Notes under the pieces: generated by a model
The model's input: only the letters and a program-made list of their open reading frames with translations
What the model was told of the DNA's origin: nothing
Databases searched by the model: none
Assembly (NCBI GenBank): GCA_016715245.1
Contig: JADKAS010000002.1
Coordinates: 364,579 to 428,578 of the forward strand
Reading direction: 5' to 3'
Source of the DNA: Saprospiraceae bacterium
GTDB taxonomy: Bacteria; Bacteroidota; Bacteroidia; Chitinophagales; Saprospiraceae
DNA length: 64,000 bases
Shown: one piece after another, positions 16,025 to 27,100 of the stretch
Numbering within the stretch: the first letter of the stretch is position 1
Layout of the letters: each line of letters opens with the position of its first letter
Position numbers and translations under genes: made by a program

Positions 16025-17929
16025 TTGGTTTTCAAAAGTTTTAAAATAGTTGGTTTCTTGTTGCTGATATGGCTTGGTGGTGTATCAACCTATGCACAAG
16101 CAGTTGTAGATACCAGTCTGACTATGCCGGCCATAGAAATTACTGCATCCAATATTAGGAATGAATCAATGGGGTTTTCCGGGAGGTCATGGGATGCAGA
16201 AGAAATGCTCAAACTTAATGCGCAAAATGTTGCCGAATTATTATCCAGCGAATCCGGTAGTTATTTAAAGAGTTACGGGTTGGGTAGCATTGCCACCTCA
16301 TCGGTTCGCGGTGGAAACGCGGGACATACCCTGTTATTGTGGAACGGACTTCCTTTGAACAGTCCTATGCTCGCGCAATTGGATTTATCATTACTGCCTA
16401 TTTTTGCAGCAGAATCAGTAAGATTTACACCTGGTAGTAATACCGCACTTTGGGGTAGTGGTGCTATAGGGGGTATTATTGACCTTCAAAATACCGCTGA
16501 CTTTTCAAAAAAAGTCGTTGTACAGAATAAAAGTGGTATCGGTAGTTTTGGTAGGTTTCTTCAGCAAAACAAAATTCTCATAGGCAATCAAAAATTTCAA
16601 AGTATAACCAGACTTTCGCTGGAAAGAGCAGAAAACGATTTTTTTTATAATGTAGGAAGAGGGATTCCGGATAAACAGCAGACCAATGCCTCTTTTAAAC
16701 AACATTTTATTATGCAGGAATTGTACTGGAAGATAAATGCCAAACATAGTTTTTCTTTACAATACTGGGGACAAAACAGTAATCGGAATATTCCACCTAC
16801 CATAGTACAATCAAAAAGTGAAGCGCAGCAAAATGATGTTGTGCACCGTTTGTTTTTTGACCTCAAAGGGACCCTGAAAAATGGAGTCTGGAATGTAAAA
16901 GGTGGATATTTTAATGAACGACTGGACTATCGTGATCAGCAGATTTTATTAAAGGCAGAGAGTCACTTTTCTACGTTCATTGGAGAAATGTCATCCACGT
17001 GGAGTCCACTGAAAGGTCACCTTTTTTTGGCAGGGATGACCTATACAAAGTCAATGGCACAGGCAGATGGTTATAAAAACCAGGTTCCTGAAGAAGATAG
17101 AACGGCACTTTTTGTTTCGTGGAAATATGGTTCCAAAAAATATAACTCCCAGTTTAGTGTACGACAGGAATTTTTAGATAATACCATTTTGCCTTTTATT
17201 CCTTCGCTAACGTTGGAATATTATTTTCAACCTGAATTTAAGATCAGAGGAAAATTTAACCGCAATTATCGACTTCCATCCCTGAATGACAGGTTCTGGA
17301 TACCCGGGGGTAATCCTGATATTTTGCCCGAATCCGGATGGAGTCAGGAAACGGGAATAGATTACACACTGAAAAATAAAAAGTTTGTGTTTTTAAGTTC
17401 TTTGACAGCTTATCACAGAATCATTAACAACTGGATTTTATGGAGCCAACAACCCGGGGAATTCCATTTTTCCGCGAATAATATCACCAGTGTCCGCAGT
17501 TATGGACTTGAACCCCGAGTTGATCTTTCATACACTTTTCAAAAGAGTATTGTGGGTTTCAAGGTTGGATATGATTTTGTCAGAGCTATAAATCTCTTTG
17601 ATCTGGCCAGCCCCTATATGACAGCAGGAAGTCAACTTATTTATACTCCGGTTCATCAGATTTCGGCAACTTTTTCTATGTCTTTCCTGAAATTCAGTTT
17701 TATGTACCATCATCAACTGACCGGAAAAACAAAAGGAATTAACGAAGATGTTGACACGTTTCTTGTGGGTAATTTTCGCCTGTTCTACCAAATTAAAAAT
17801 AAAAACGGGAAAGCCGGTTTTTTTATGAATTGCAACAATATCTGGGATGCGGACTATGTCGTTGTGGAACGACGACCCATGCCTGGAATTCATTTTATGA
17901 CAGGCGTACAAATTAGTTTTGAGAAATAA
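16025..17929 (+). CDS. btuB: TonB-dependent outer-membrane receptor, BtuB-like
   Basis: This 634-aa outer-membrane receptor probably imports cobalamin, as judged from the riboswitch directly upstream. After a signal peptide (VGFLLLIWLGGVSTYAQA) comes a TonB-box-like stretch and a plug domain (QNVAELLSSESGSYLKSYGL, SSVRGGNAGHTLLLWNGLPL). A 22-strand-type barrel follows, ending with an aromatic terminal strand (HFMTGVQISFEK). The only in-frame start near the signal peptide is TTG at 16025; an ATG at 16014 is out of frame. The gene overlaps the long frame of the following DUF4465 gene. B12 specificity is inferred from context. Confidence 0.85.
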   Translation: MVFKSFKIVGFLLLIWLGGVSTYAQAVVDTSLTMPAIEITASNIRNESMGFSGRSWDAEEMLKLNAQNVAELLSSESGSYLKSYGLGSIATSSVRGGNAGHTLLLWNGLPLNSPMLAQLDLSLLPIFAAESVRFTPGSNTALWGSGAIGGIIDLQNTADFSKKVVVQNKSGIGSFGRFLQQNKILIGNQKFQSITRLSLERAENDFFYNVGRGIPDKQQTNASFKQHFIMQELYWKINAKHSFSLQYWGQNSNRNIPPTIVQSKSEAQQNDVVHRLFFDLKGTLKNGVWNVKGGYFNERLDYRDQQILLKAESHFSTFIGEMSSTWSPLKGHLFLAGMTYTKSMAQADGYKNQVPEEDRTALFVSWKYGSKKYNSQFSVRQEFLDNTILPFIPSLTLEYYFQPEFKIRGKFNRNYRLPSLNDRFWIPGGNPDILPESGWSQETGIDYTLKNKKFVFLSSLTAYHRIINNWILWSQQPGEFHFSANNITSVRSYGLEPRVDLSYTFQKSIVGFKVGYDFVRAINLFDLASPYMTAGSQLIYTPVHQISATFSMSFLKFSFMYHHQLTGKTKGINEDVDTFLVGNFRLFYQIKNKNGKAGFFMNCNNIWDADYVVVERRPMPGIHFMTGVQISFEK

Positions 17930-17954
17930 TGATGATCAATATAATTTTCAAAAG

Positions 17955-18953
17955 ATGATGATAAAAATTGTTTTTATAACGGTATTTTTAATACAAATGG
18001 CACATGCTCAGTCTGTTGCCAACTTTGAAGCTTATAATTTGAGCGAGGGGGAATACATCAATGGCGCTGACGGCAGCGGAGGGTTTCGGAACGGAGATAT
18101 TTTTTTACCAAATGAATACAATTCTGATTTTATGGCCTGGTCCGGCTGGGCAATTTCTGCAGTTACTGATGTGACGACACCCGGTTTTACAAATCAATAC
18201 AGCGCAATACCGGGTGGTGGTTATAACGGATCCGGACATTATGCTGTAACCTATGCTTTTGGAAACAACAATATTAAACTTACAGGAGAAGCAGCCGGAA
18301 AAACCATACCAGGGATGTATGTAACCAATAATACATATTCTTATTACAGCATGAAGGATGGAGATGCTTTTTCGAAAAAATTCGGAGGCATTACCGGAAA
18401 TGATGCAGATTATTTTTTACTTACTATAAAAGCATATCACAACGGTTTGATTTCAAATGACAGCATTGATTTTTATCTGGCAGACTACAGATTTTTAGAC
18501 AATACAAAGGACTATATTGTTGATACTTGGGAATGGGTTGATATATCTGAATTGGGTTCGGTAGACAGCCTCACTTTTCGATTGAGTTCGTCCGACACAG
18601 GAATTTTCGGAATGAATACACCGGCCTATTTTTGTATTGACAATGTTTTTGATTCGAATCCTTCCTCTATTGAGGAAAATGTATTATCGACAGAATTTGT
18701 TTTAAAACCTAACCCGGCAAATGAATACGTAAATGTACATTTCAATTCAGATGGAATGCACCAATTGGAATTGTTGGATTTGACGGGAAATATTTTGAGG
18801 AGTATAAATTCTTTTGCAGAAAAGGTTCAATTAGATCTGCAATCTTTGCATTCCGGAATGTATATCATCAGAACCGCAAGTAAGGAAAGAACAAGTTCAA
18901 AATATTTACCAAAATATAAAGTACAAATCACCTTTCATTCTTTCAATTTCTGA
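17955..18953 (+). CDS. DUF4465-type secreted protein with T9SS sorting domain
   Basis: The start at 17955 gives a signal peptide (MMIKIVFITVFLIQMAHAQ). The body matches the DUF4465 pattern: NFEAYNLSEGEYINGADGSG, FRNGDIFLPNEYN, MAWSGWAISAVTD, and the YYSMKDGDAFSKKFGG region. A type A sorting domain follows (LKPNPANEYVNVHFNSDG, LHSGMYIIRTASKE). The last 11 codons look shifted. One extra A in the TCAAAATA run would end the protein at 18919 with SSKIFTKI, a typical T9SS terminus. The gene lies directly after the BtuB-like receptor under the same riboswitch, so a surface B12-capturing or accessory role is plausible but unproven. Confidence 0.8.
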   Translation: MMIKIVFITVFLIQMAHAQSVANFEAYNLSEGEYINGADGSGGFRNGDIFLPNEYNSDFMAWSGWAISAVTDVTTPGFTNQYSAIPGGGYNGSGHYAVTYAFGNNNIKLTGEAAGKTIPGMYVTNNTYSYYSMKDGDAFSKKFGGITGNDADYFLLTIKAYHNGLISNDSIDFYLADYRFLDNTKDYIVDTWEWVDISELGSVDSLTFRLSSSDTGIFGMNTPAYFCIDNVFDSNPSSIEENVLSTEFVLKPNPANEYVNVHFNSDGMHQLELLDLTGNILRSINSFAEKVQLDLQSLHSGMYIIRTASKERTSSKYLPKYKVQITFHSFNF

Positions 18954-19974
18954 AAGGGTAACTTTTGGTGACAGATAATACCTTTTCTATCAGTGTTTTA
19001 CCATCTTTGGAAAATTTTTCCCCTTTTCCATTTTGGTGATACAAAGCAGCAAGCATGAAGTTGTCGGCCATAATTTCTTCGGGATGAATTATATATTGAG
19101 TATTATCCTTGATTTTGGTAAAAAATTGAGGCGTACTCTTTAGCGGTAAGGTAGTATTTCCTTCTGCATCACATTCGACGTACCATGTATTGTTTTTAAA
19201 ATATACCGGAAAAAGATCAAATTCCAGATAATCAAAAAAATTAGGAAAACCAGGATTAAATTCTTTAAGTTTTGAAGTTATAAGAGGAATTACTTTTTTT
19301 GTCTGACCTTCATTTTCCAGGGAAATAAAATATTGTTGTGTCACTCCGTCAGGATTGGTGAGCAATTTTTTGGATAAAACTTCACTAAGAACAGGAGGGG
19401 AACTCAACTTTTCAAATTCAATTAGTGAATACATTTTATCTCTGTAAGATGGGTTGTTTTTTGAAACAATGTGAAAAATTTCGTGAAGGATAATGGGTAA
19501 GTTTATTTCAGGGTCGTAATCTTTAAATATGTTTTCAGGAATACAAATGTGATTTCCTCTGGTATAATACACATGATCTCCGAAATGACCGGTTTTGATT
19601 TTTATCAGGCTTATTTTGGGTAAAATCTGAGGGTGTATTTTTTTCAGAATCTTCTCAGCCTCTTCCATACTTTTTCCTAAAACTTCTTTTTCAGACACAC
19701 TCCAATTGGAAACCTGGGTTTTGATAAAGTTCTTGAATAAAAGAAGACTTTTTTCACGATCCAATGATGGTGATTTTTGTTTCATCTGGATCGACATATC
19801 TGCTACAGAAAGACTGTTGAAATATCCTTCCACATCGTCTTTTATGATTAATTCACTGGCTCGGATACTATCTGTAAATACAAAATATTTTGAGGTTACC
19901 TGCGTATTATTTTTGTGACTTTTACAATGACAAAATAAAATTAGACATACTAAAATGCCGATAAATAAGCGCAT
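18943..19974 (-). CDS. Putative lipoprotein with HExxH zinc-protease motif
   Basis: This 343-aa protein begins with a lipoprotein signal (RLFIGILVCLILFCHCKS), placing it in the envelope. The centre holds LPIILHEIFHIVSKNNPSYR, an HExxH motif in a hydrophobic helix, which is typical of zincin metallopeptidases. Downstream acidic residues (SLIEFEKL about 20 residues later, or EEIMADNFMLAALYH near the C-terminus) could supply the third ligand. I recognise no specific peptidase family. The gene is convergent with the DUF4465 gene and not obviously in an operon. Proteolytic activity is inferred from the motif only. Confidence 0.7.
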   Translation of the reverse strand: MRLFIGILVCLILFCHCKSHKNNTQVTSKYFVFTDSIRASELIIKDDVEGYFNSLSVADMSIQMKQKSPSLDREKSLLLFKNFIKTQVSNWSVSEKEVLGKSMEEAEKILKKIHPQILPKISLIKIKTGHFGDHVYYTRGNHICIPENIFKDYDPEINLPIILHEIFHIVSKNNPSYRDKMYSLIEFEKLSSPPVLSEVLSKKLLTNPDGVTQQYFISLENEGQTKKVIPLITSKLKEFNPGFPNFFDYLEFDLFPVYFKNNTWYVECDAEGNTTLPLKSTPQFFTKIKDNTQYIIHPEEIMADNFMLAALYHQNGKGEKFSKDGKTLIEKVLSVTKSYPFRN

Positions 19975-19990
19975 GGCTATAATATTTATG

Positions 19991-22110
19991 TTATAAAATC
20001 ATTGACAGATTGATTCTTTTTCTGGCTACATCGACGTCAATTATTTTGACGGACACTTCCTGTCGCAATGCCAACACATCAGAAGGAGACGAAATGTAAT
20101 TGGTCGAAATCTGTGATATATGGACCATTCCATCCTGTTTTACGCCGATATTGACAAAGGCGCCAAATCTGGTGAGGTTGGTCACTATGCCCGGAACGAC
20201 CATGCCGTTTCGTAAATCCTGAATTTCTTTAATATATGGATCAAAGGAAAACACCATTGCTTCTCCTCTCGGGTCAAGTCCGGGCTTTTCAATTTCTGCA
20301 AGGATGTCTTTAAGTGTGGGAATCCCTATATTTTCGGTTGCATATTTCTCTAAAACAATATTTTGTCTCAGCGTTTTTTCTTTCATGAGATTTTCGACCG
20401 TCAAGTTTTGGTCAGCAGCCATTTTTTCAACGATAAAATAAGCTTCCGGGTGAACACCTGTATTGTCAAGGGGGTGTTTTCCTCCTCGGATACGAAGGAA
20501 TCCGGCACATTGTTCAAATGCTTTTTCTCCTAGTCTTGGAATATTAAGCAATTCTTTTTTTTCCTTAAATTCTCCGAATTCATTGCGGTATTCAATAATA
20601 TTCCGGGCTATTGTAGGCCCCAGACCTGAAACATAAGTCAACAAAGGTTTGCTGGCTGTATTCAGATTAATACCCACTCTGTTGACACAACTTGCCACGG
20701 TAAGGTCCAGACTGTCCCTGAGTTTGGTTTGGTTGACATCGTGTTGATACTGGCCAACACCTATGGATTTCGGATCAATTTTAATCAGTTCAGCCAATGG
20801 GTCCATAAGCCTTCTGGCGATGGAAACAGCTCCCCTTACGGTAATATCGTAATCCGGAAATTCCTCCCTTGCTATGTCAGAAGCTGAATAAACAGAAGCG
20901 CCACTTTCATTTACCATGTATATAGCAATGGAGGACGGCAATTGCAAGCTTTGAATAAAACCTTCCGTTTCTCTGGAAGCTGTGCCGTCACCTATAGCAA
21001 TGGCATTGACCCTGTATTGATCAACGAGTTGTTTTATGATAAAAGCTGAATTTTGTATCTGATTTTGAGGGGGGTGGGGGAAAATGGTTTCATTTTTCAG
21101 AAGCTGGCCCTGCCGGTTTACACAAACCACTTTACAACCAGTTCTGAAACCCGGATCTATGCCCAATACATTTTTTTCTCCCAGAGGAGGAGCCAGTAAT
21201 AATTGTTCAAGATTGAGCGTAAATACTTTAATAGCCTCGTCATCAGCTTTTTCTCTGTACTCAGTCCAAATCTGGCTTTCAATGGAAGGGGCTATCAGTC
21301 TTTTCCAGGCATCTTTGCAACAAGCTTCGAGGAGTTCGGCTTCCTGACCAGAAGAGCGGATATATTTTTTTTCAAGCATTTCAAGCGCTCTGTCCTCTTC
21401 AATATCGAGAGAAAGGCGCAGAAAACCTTCTTTTTCTCCTCTTGTTAAAGCCAGAAAACGGTGAGAAGGACATTTAAAAATGTTTTCTGAAAAAGAAAAA
21501 TAATCAGCGTATTGTTGTGCTTCTTCCTTTTAGAAGTGACCACTTTGGAAGTAATTACTCCGAAACGACGGAATTTATCCCGGAATTTTTCTCTGAGAAA
21601 CTGGTCCTCATTCATCCATTCGGCAATGATATCTGAAGCTCCCTGTAAAGCGTCTTTTTCAGTTGTAATGTTTTCGTTGAGAAAGCGTTTTGCTTCCATT
21701 TCCATATCCTTTCCTCTTTGGGACATAATGATTTTTGCCAGAGGTTCAAGTCCGTTTTCCCTGGCAACATCAGCTTTGGTTTTCTTTTTCTTTTTATAGG
21801 GAAGATATAAATCTTCCAATTCGTTTACATCTTTACATCGGGTAATTTTCTCTTCCAGTTCAGGCGTTAGTTTTCCTTGTTCTTCTATACTTTTAAGAAT
21901 GGTTTTTTTTCGGTCTTCAAGTTCTTCTAATTTTTTTAAAGTTTTCTGAATCAATGAGATAGCTACTTCATCTAGAGATCCTGTTTTTTCTTTTCTATAC
22001 CTTGCTATAAAGGGAATGGTAGCTCCTTCTGATAAAAGTTGTAACACATTTTTTACGGATTGGGTTGGCAGACCAGTAAGTTTGGCTATTTCTTCCCACA
22101 ATTCTAACAT
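19991..22110 (-). CDS. tex: Tex-family S1 RNA-binding transcription accessory protein, one frameshift
   Basis: Tex is a cytoplasmic nucleic-acid-binding protein with a YqgF/RuvC-like domain, HhH repeats and a C-terminal S1 domain. N-terminal part: GATIPFIARYRKEKTGSLDE and LYLPYKKKKKTKADVAREN. The YqgF domain shows NVLGIDPGFRTGCKVVCVN; the HhH region reads NLNTASKPLLTYVSGLGPTI; the S1 domain reads GAFVNIGVKQDGMVHISQIS. The frame breaks near 21523-21527. Adding one A to the coding-strand GGAAG run gives SKRKEAQQYADYFSFSEN and a continuous 706-aa protein of normal length. A sequencing indel is the likeliest cause. Confidence 0.92.
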
Positions 22111-22124
22111 ACCAAAATTTTTTA

Positions 22125-22132
22125 CAAAGGTA
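22125..22132 (-). promoter_or_regulatory. -7 element upstream of tex
   Basis: TACCTTTG on the minus strand, 15 bp before the tex start. A TTTG lies 15 nt further upstream, a shorter spacer than ideal. Confidence 0.45.
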
Positions 22133-22189
22133 AATAATTTGAATGAACAAAAAAGATATAGGAGAATTAAGACATATTTCGAAGGATGT

Positions 22190-22480
22190 TACCTTAACTA
22201 TCTTAATGGTTTAAAAAAATCATGAAGGGCATCAAGAAAACGCCTTTGCGCCACTCTTAACTACCTTAATGGTTTAAAAAATTATGAATGACATGAATAA
22301 AATTGTTTTACGCCACTCTTAATTACCTTAATCCGCTTAACTACCTTAATGGTTTAAAAAATCATGAAGGACATTAAGAAGCCTTCTTTGTACAACCCTT
22401 CACTATCTTAATCCCCTTCACTACCTTAATGGTTTAAAAAAATCATGGAGGGCATTAAGAAAATGAAGGACAGTAAGAAA
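22190..22480. repeat. Left block of ~80-bp repeats beside the GxxExxY gene
   Basis: Four imperfect head-to-tail copies share CTTAATGGTTTAAAAAA followed by TCATGAAGG and CATTAAG, starting near 22197, 22260, 22339 and 22419. Intact units are about 80 bp. The CTTAATG and CATTAAG words can pair as a short stem. No coding frame is apparent. The 22481-22669 remainder is AT-rich, with nothing else recognisable. Confidence 0.75.
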
Positions 22481-22669
22481 ATGTAATCTTAATTGTTCTT
22501 GACTACATTAATGATACAAGAAAGATGAAAGGTTTTATACAGGTACTTTGGAAAAAAGAATTTTAACTATTCTTAATATCATCTTAAAGATTTATAAAAC
22601 TAAATTTATATTTTATTTCAGTTAGAAAAATATTATAATTTTACATTTTAAAAACTAAAAACTATAGAA

Positions 22670-23074
22670 ATGACTAAAAAAGCAATTACCCAATTGTCTT
22701 ATGAAATTGTGAGACACGCTATAAACGTTCATAAAGAATTAGGGCAAGGATTATTAGAGAGTATTTATGAAAAATGCTTAAAATATGAATTGGAATCAAA
22801 TGGTTATTATGTGCAACAACAAATACATGTTCCTGTAATTTATGATGAACTTGAATTGTCTACAGACCTTAGATTGGATTTATTAGTTGAAGATTGGATT
22901 ATTGTTGAATTGAAGGCTGTTGAGGTGGTTCACCCGGTACATGAAGCTAAATTGCTTTCTTACATGAAATTACTCAAAAAGCCACAAGGTTTACTTATTA
23001 ATTTCTATACTGAAAACATTTCAAAATCAATGAAGCCTTTTGTTAATGAGTATTTTAAATCTTTGCCGGACTAG
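22670..23074 (+). CDS. GxxExxY protein
   Basis: This 134-aa protein has the defining GxxExxY motif in HKELGQGLLESIYEKCLKYE (GLLESIY). A PD-(D/E)XK-like core follows: LSTDLRLDLLVEDWIIVELK, in which D, then E-x-K, are candidate nuclease residues. The end (KLLSYMKLLKKPQGLLINFY) is typical. Proteins of this family are frequent in Bacteroidota and resemble small nucleases, but no activity is established that I know of. Repeat blocks of the same ~80-bp family flank it on both sides. Confidence 0.9.
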   Translation: MTKKAITQLSYEIVRHAINVHKELGQGLLESIYEKCLKYELESNGYYVQQQIHVPVIYDELELSTDLRLDLLVEDWIIVELKAVEVVHPVHEAKLLSYMKLLKKPQGLLINFYTENISKSMKPFVNEYFKSLPD

Positions 23075-23087
23075 TTTAGCACACTCA

Positions 23088-23385
23088 CTATTACCTTAAC
23101 TTCCTTCACTACCTTAATGGTTATAAAAAATCATGAAGTGTATGAATAAAATTGCTTTGCGCCACTCTTAATTACCTTAACTTCCTTCACTACCTTAATG
23201 GTTTAAAAAAATCATTAAGGGATTAAGAAACCGCCTTTGTACAACCCTTAACTATCTTAATTTCCTTCATTACCTTAATGGTTTAGAAAAATCATGAATG
23301 GCATGAATAAAATTGTTTCGGGCCACTCTTAATTACCTTAACTTCCTTCACTACCTTAATGGTTTAAAAAAATCATGAATGCTAA
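23088..23385. repeat. Right block of ~80-bp repeats beside the GxxExxY gene
   Basis: Four copies of the same unit as the left block, in the same orientation (CTACCTTAATGGTT, then TCATGAA), with linker words such as CGCCACTCTTAATTACC conserved across both blocks. The block starts 14 bp after the GxxExxY stop. Confidence 0.75.
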
Positions 23386-23474
23386 ACAGCAAATTCTCGA
23401 GTAATATTATTATGTATAATGTTGAAATAAAATAATTAATACTTATTATTTTATTATCATATGAATTGTTTAAA

Positions 23475-23722
23475 CAAAAAAAAATGGTGACCCCCCAGTC
23501 ACCATCTTTCTTAGAATTATTATCCCATGAACATATCCAAATCTCGAGGCGGGCAGGATCTCACTCTGCTCGCCGGTATATTATAACCAAACTCATTTTA
23601 ATTTTAAAAACAGTGAGTTAGACTTGTTTTTTACGAGGTGTAACTCACTGTTTAATCCCATGAACATATTTGTTAATTGATAACCCGATTCTTTAATCCG
23701 GTTTGTAAACTTTTAATTACAA
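23475..23722 (-). ncRNA. Candidate structured RNA with four hairpins
   Basis: On the minus strand, after a near-consensus -7 element (CATCTTTG, 23732-23725), come four hairpins. Hairpin 1 is AACCGGATT/AATCGGGTT with one mismatch. Hairpin 2 is a 13-bp perfect stem at 23653-23608 (AAACAGTGAGTTA/TAACTCACTGTTT). Hairpin 3 is GGCGAGCAG/CTGCCCGCC at 23574-23548. The last, ATGGTGAC/GTCACCAT at 23505-23484, runs into a nine-base T-run and is a good terminator. The linkers before hairpins 2 and 4 share ATATGTTCATGGGAT. No long frame is present. I recognise no known RNA family. Confidence 0.45.
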
Positions 23723-23732
23723 TGCAAAGATG

Positions 23733-24141
23733 CAGGTATTTAATCCTATAAAAAAATACAAAAAAACACCGTAAACACATATAAAATAAAATAATATGAA
23801 ATATAATATGAATGTTTTCAGCTACTTAAAGATTGAAAGAGGCTGTATTTATTAGTTTTATGAACTATTATTTTGGAATAATATCAGACTAATCTGATTT
23901 TTAACAAATCATGAAGACCATATTTTATTATTAACAAGGCATTATAGGCAAAATTTTATACCATTATTTCAATAGTAATTCCAATATTCAAAATATTATT
24001 TCGAAAATAATTTTTTACTGAATTTTGTATTATTTTTTTCAAATCTCAAGAATTAAAAAATTATTAAATTCATATGAATGTTTTCTAATAAATTTCTAAT
24101 TTTACAGCTATAATAACCGGAGAATTAATAAAATAACAAAA
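23733..24141. other. AT-rich gap before the giant adhesin gene
   Basis: I see no gene, repeat or convincing promoter here. It must contain the adhesin promoter, but no clear TAnnTTTG match is present. Confidence 0.5.
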
Positions 24142-27100
24142 ATGGTAAGTGAACCGAATACTAAATCCCATCTAAAAAACACTACCTTTACTTCTACTGT
24201 ACAATTTTTATATACTTCAAAAAAATGTGCTGCTTTTGTTGTGGTTTTTTTACTGTATGCCAAAATGTTCGGGCAACCTCCTGTACCCTGCACCACAGGA
24301 AATGAAAATACATGTAAATGTAATACATCTCCAATTCTTTGCAGTATTGAAGAATTGGATGGATATTCTTACAGTATGACTCATTTCCTTCATCGAACAG
24401 ATGGTCCTTATCATCCAAGCCAATTTGCTACATCTTTTATGTGTCCGGGTTCGGGTGGTACTGTTTCGCACAATCCAACTTGGTTTCGTTTTCCTGCCTG
24501 GTGTACTGATTTGGATTTACAGGTTTGTTGGAGTAATTGTACTAGAAATATGGGCCCTCCAATACAATGTAATAGCTTAGGTATCCAATCTGCTGTTTAC
24601 CGCGAATGTTTTGGTTGTCCTGTTCCTGAATGTTTTGGGTCTTCATGGTCACAAACCTCACAGACTCCGGCACCATATACATATTCTGTGGGATGTGAGG
24701 TTGAATCTTGTGGATCAACAAGTGGATGTGTCACAATTAATCTTACTGGTTTGGAGATTGGGAAAATTTATTATTTTATGGTTGATGGATGTTGTGGAGC
24801 AGCATGTGATGTTGAAATTGATGTTTTAAGTAGCTGTGATTTTCCGGAATTTGGCGATTTCGATGAAGAAATTGAAGGACCGGAAAATGCCTGTGTAGGT
24901 GAAACCATTAATTTTACTTCGGGGCCAGCATTAGGAGCCAACACTTATGCTTGGTTCGTAGATGGAGTTTTGGTCGACCAGGTCAGAGGAACACCTATAG
25001 AATTTGACTATACATTTTTAGGTGCGGGAACCTATGAAATATGTGTAACCGCCTGGCATTCACCTTGCCGACCACTTGCCGAAAGTATGCGAACTCAATG
25101 TCATACCATTACCATAGGTACCGCAGATGCAGGCACGCCCGTGGCTACCCCCACGCCTCTCTGTCCTGGAGGAACGGTAGACCTTTCTGCCTCCGGACAT
25201 ATAGATGATCCTTATTACAATCAATATCTGGTGGTCGTCAACTCGGCAGGTATTATTGTTCATGTATATGAGGGAACCAGTTCTGACTTCACCTTTCCCA
25301 ACTGCGGAGAGTTTACTTTATACAGTCTGAACGCTTCCGGACAGTATTCGCCAACCCCGAATCCTACAGTGGGGCAACCCTGGTCTTCAGTTTCCTGTTC
25401 GGGCGATTGTTGCGAAATAGCATCCGTTCCTTTCGAATTTGCTGAACAGAGTTCCATTTCTTTTGATAATCCACCCCCGGATGTGACACTAAGTTGTATT
25501 GATGATATACCGCCGATGATGAGCCTTCCCTGGACAAGCATCTGCGGAGGAAGTGGTACAGCTAATGGTGTTGAAAATGCAGGTACCTATACTCTATGTA
25601 CTGGAGGAACGCGTACCCGGACATGGACCGTGGTTGATGGTTGTGGGGATAATTTTTCCTACGTACAAAACATTACCATTGAACCACTACCGATTGCTGA
25701 ATTTATCAATCCACCTTCGAACACAACAATCAACTGTTCTCAGTTGGCAGGACTATCTCATCCTTCTCTTAATTATTCCAATATGGCATCAGGGACTTGT
25801 GGAATAAACGGTACACGTCCACCTGTCACCACAGGAACAGCGACGGTGTGTCTCGGAGGTATACTTACGAATACATGGACTTTCACAGATGGCTGTATGA
25901 GGACAATCACATATGTACAGACCATAACGGTTCAACCATCTGCTTTGCCCACTTTTGTTAACCCACCCGATAACATCACCATCAATTGTGAGGCATTGGC
26001 AACTTTCTCGCCAACAACACTTGGTATAAGTAACAATGATAGCGGTGCTTGTCTGGTGTCAGGTACCAGTATTCCCACCCAGGTTAATAATGCTACTGTT
26101 TGCGGTGGTACCATTACGGTCAACTGGCAATATACGGATTTTTGTATGCGTACTATCAATCACTCACAAGTGGTCACTGTAGTGCCTGCAGTTGCCCCAT
26201 CCTTTGTCAACCCTCCTCAGAATATTACCATAAATTGTGAAGACCTCGCGGGATTGAGCCCTACTAATCTATCCTTTACAAACAATGGCTTGGATGCATG
26301 TTTGTTTTCAGGAAGCAGCGCACCGACAGTATCCAATCAGGCAACCGTCTGTGGAGGTACAGTTACCTACGTATGGTCACACACCGATCAATGCAACAAC
26401 ACCATCAATCACACCCAAATCATCACTGTAACACCAATCTTACCTCCGGCATTTGTCAATCCACCGGCAAATGTGACTATTGCCTGTCATGAATTGGCGG
26501 GATTGCCACCGGCGCCTGGATTGCCGTATACCAACGGAGGAAATGCTGCATGTTTGACATTAGGAAATGCGATGCCGGTTGAAAGTGGTATGGCTAATAT
26601 ATGTGGAGGCTCAAAAACTTATACATGGATAGCAACCGATCAGTGCAATAATTCAATAAACCATACACAAATTATAACGGTAACACCGATAGCACCTCCT
26701 GCCTTTGTCAATCCGCCAACAAATATGACCATAGCTTGTCATGAATTGGCTACTTTACCGCCAAATCCAACCTTAGCCTACACGAATGGTGGGATCGCCA
26801 CCTGTCTGACTTCAGGTAATTCTACGCCAACTCAAAGCGGAATGGCCAATGTGTGTGGAGGTATGAGAACCTATACGTGGAATTTTACAGACCAATGCAG
26901 TAATACGATTACCCACACCCAAAATATCACAGTAACACCTATTGCACCACCGGCCTTTGTTAATCCTCCCATGAGTGTTACCATAGCCTGTCACGAATTG
27001 GCTACATTACCACCGGCGCCCACTTTGTCCTATACCAATGGAGGAACCGCTACCTGTCTGACCACAGGAGACGCTACCCCGACAGAAAGTGGTATGGCTA

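Noticed and set aside
22190..23385. Possible CRISPR array from regularly spaced repeats
   Set aside because: Repeats and the intervening parts are both conserved between copies, so there are no unique spacers.
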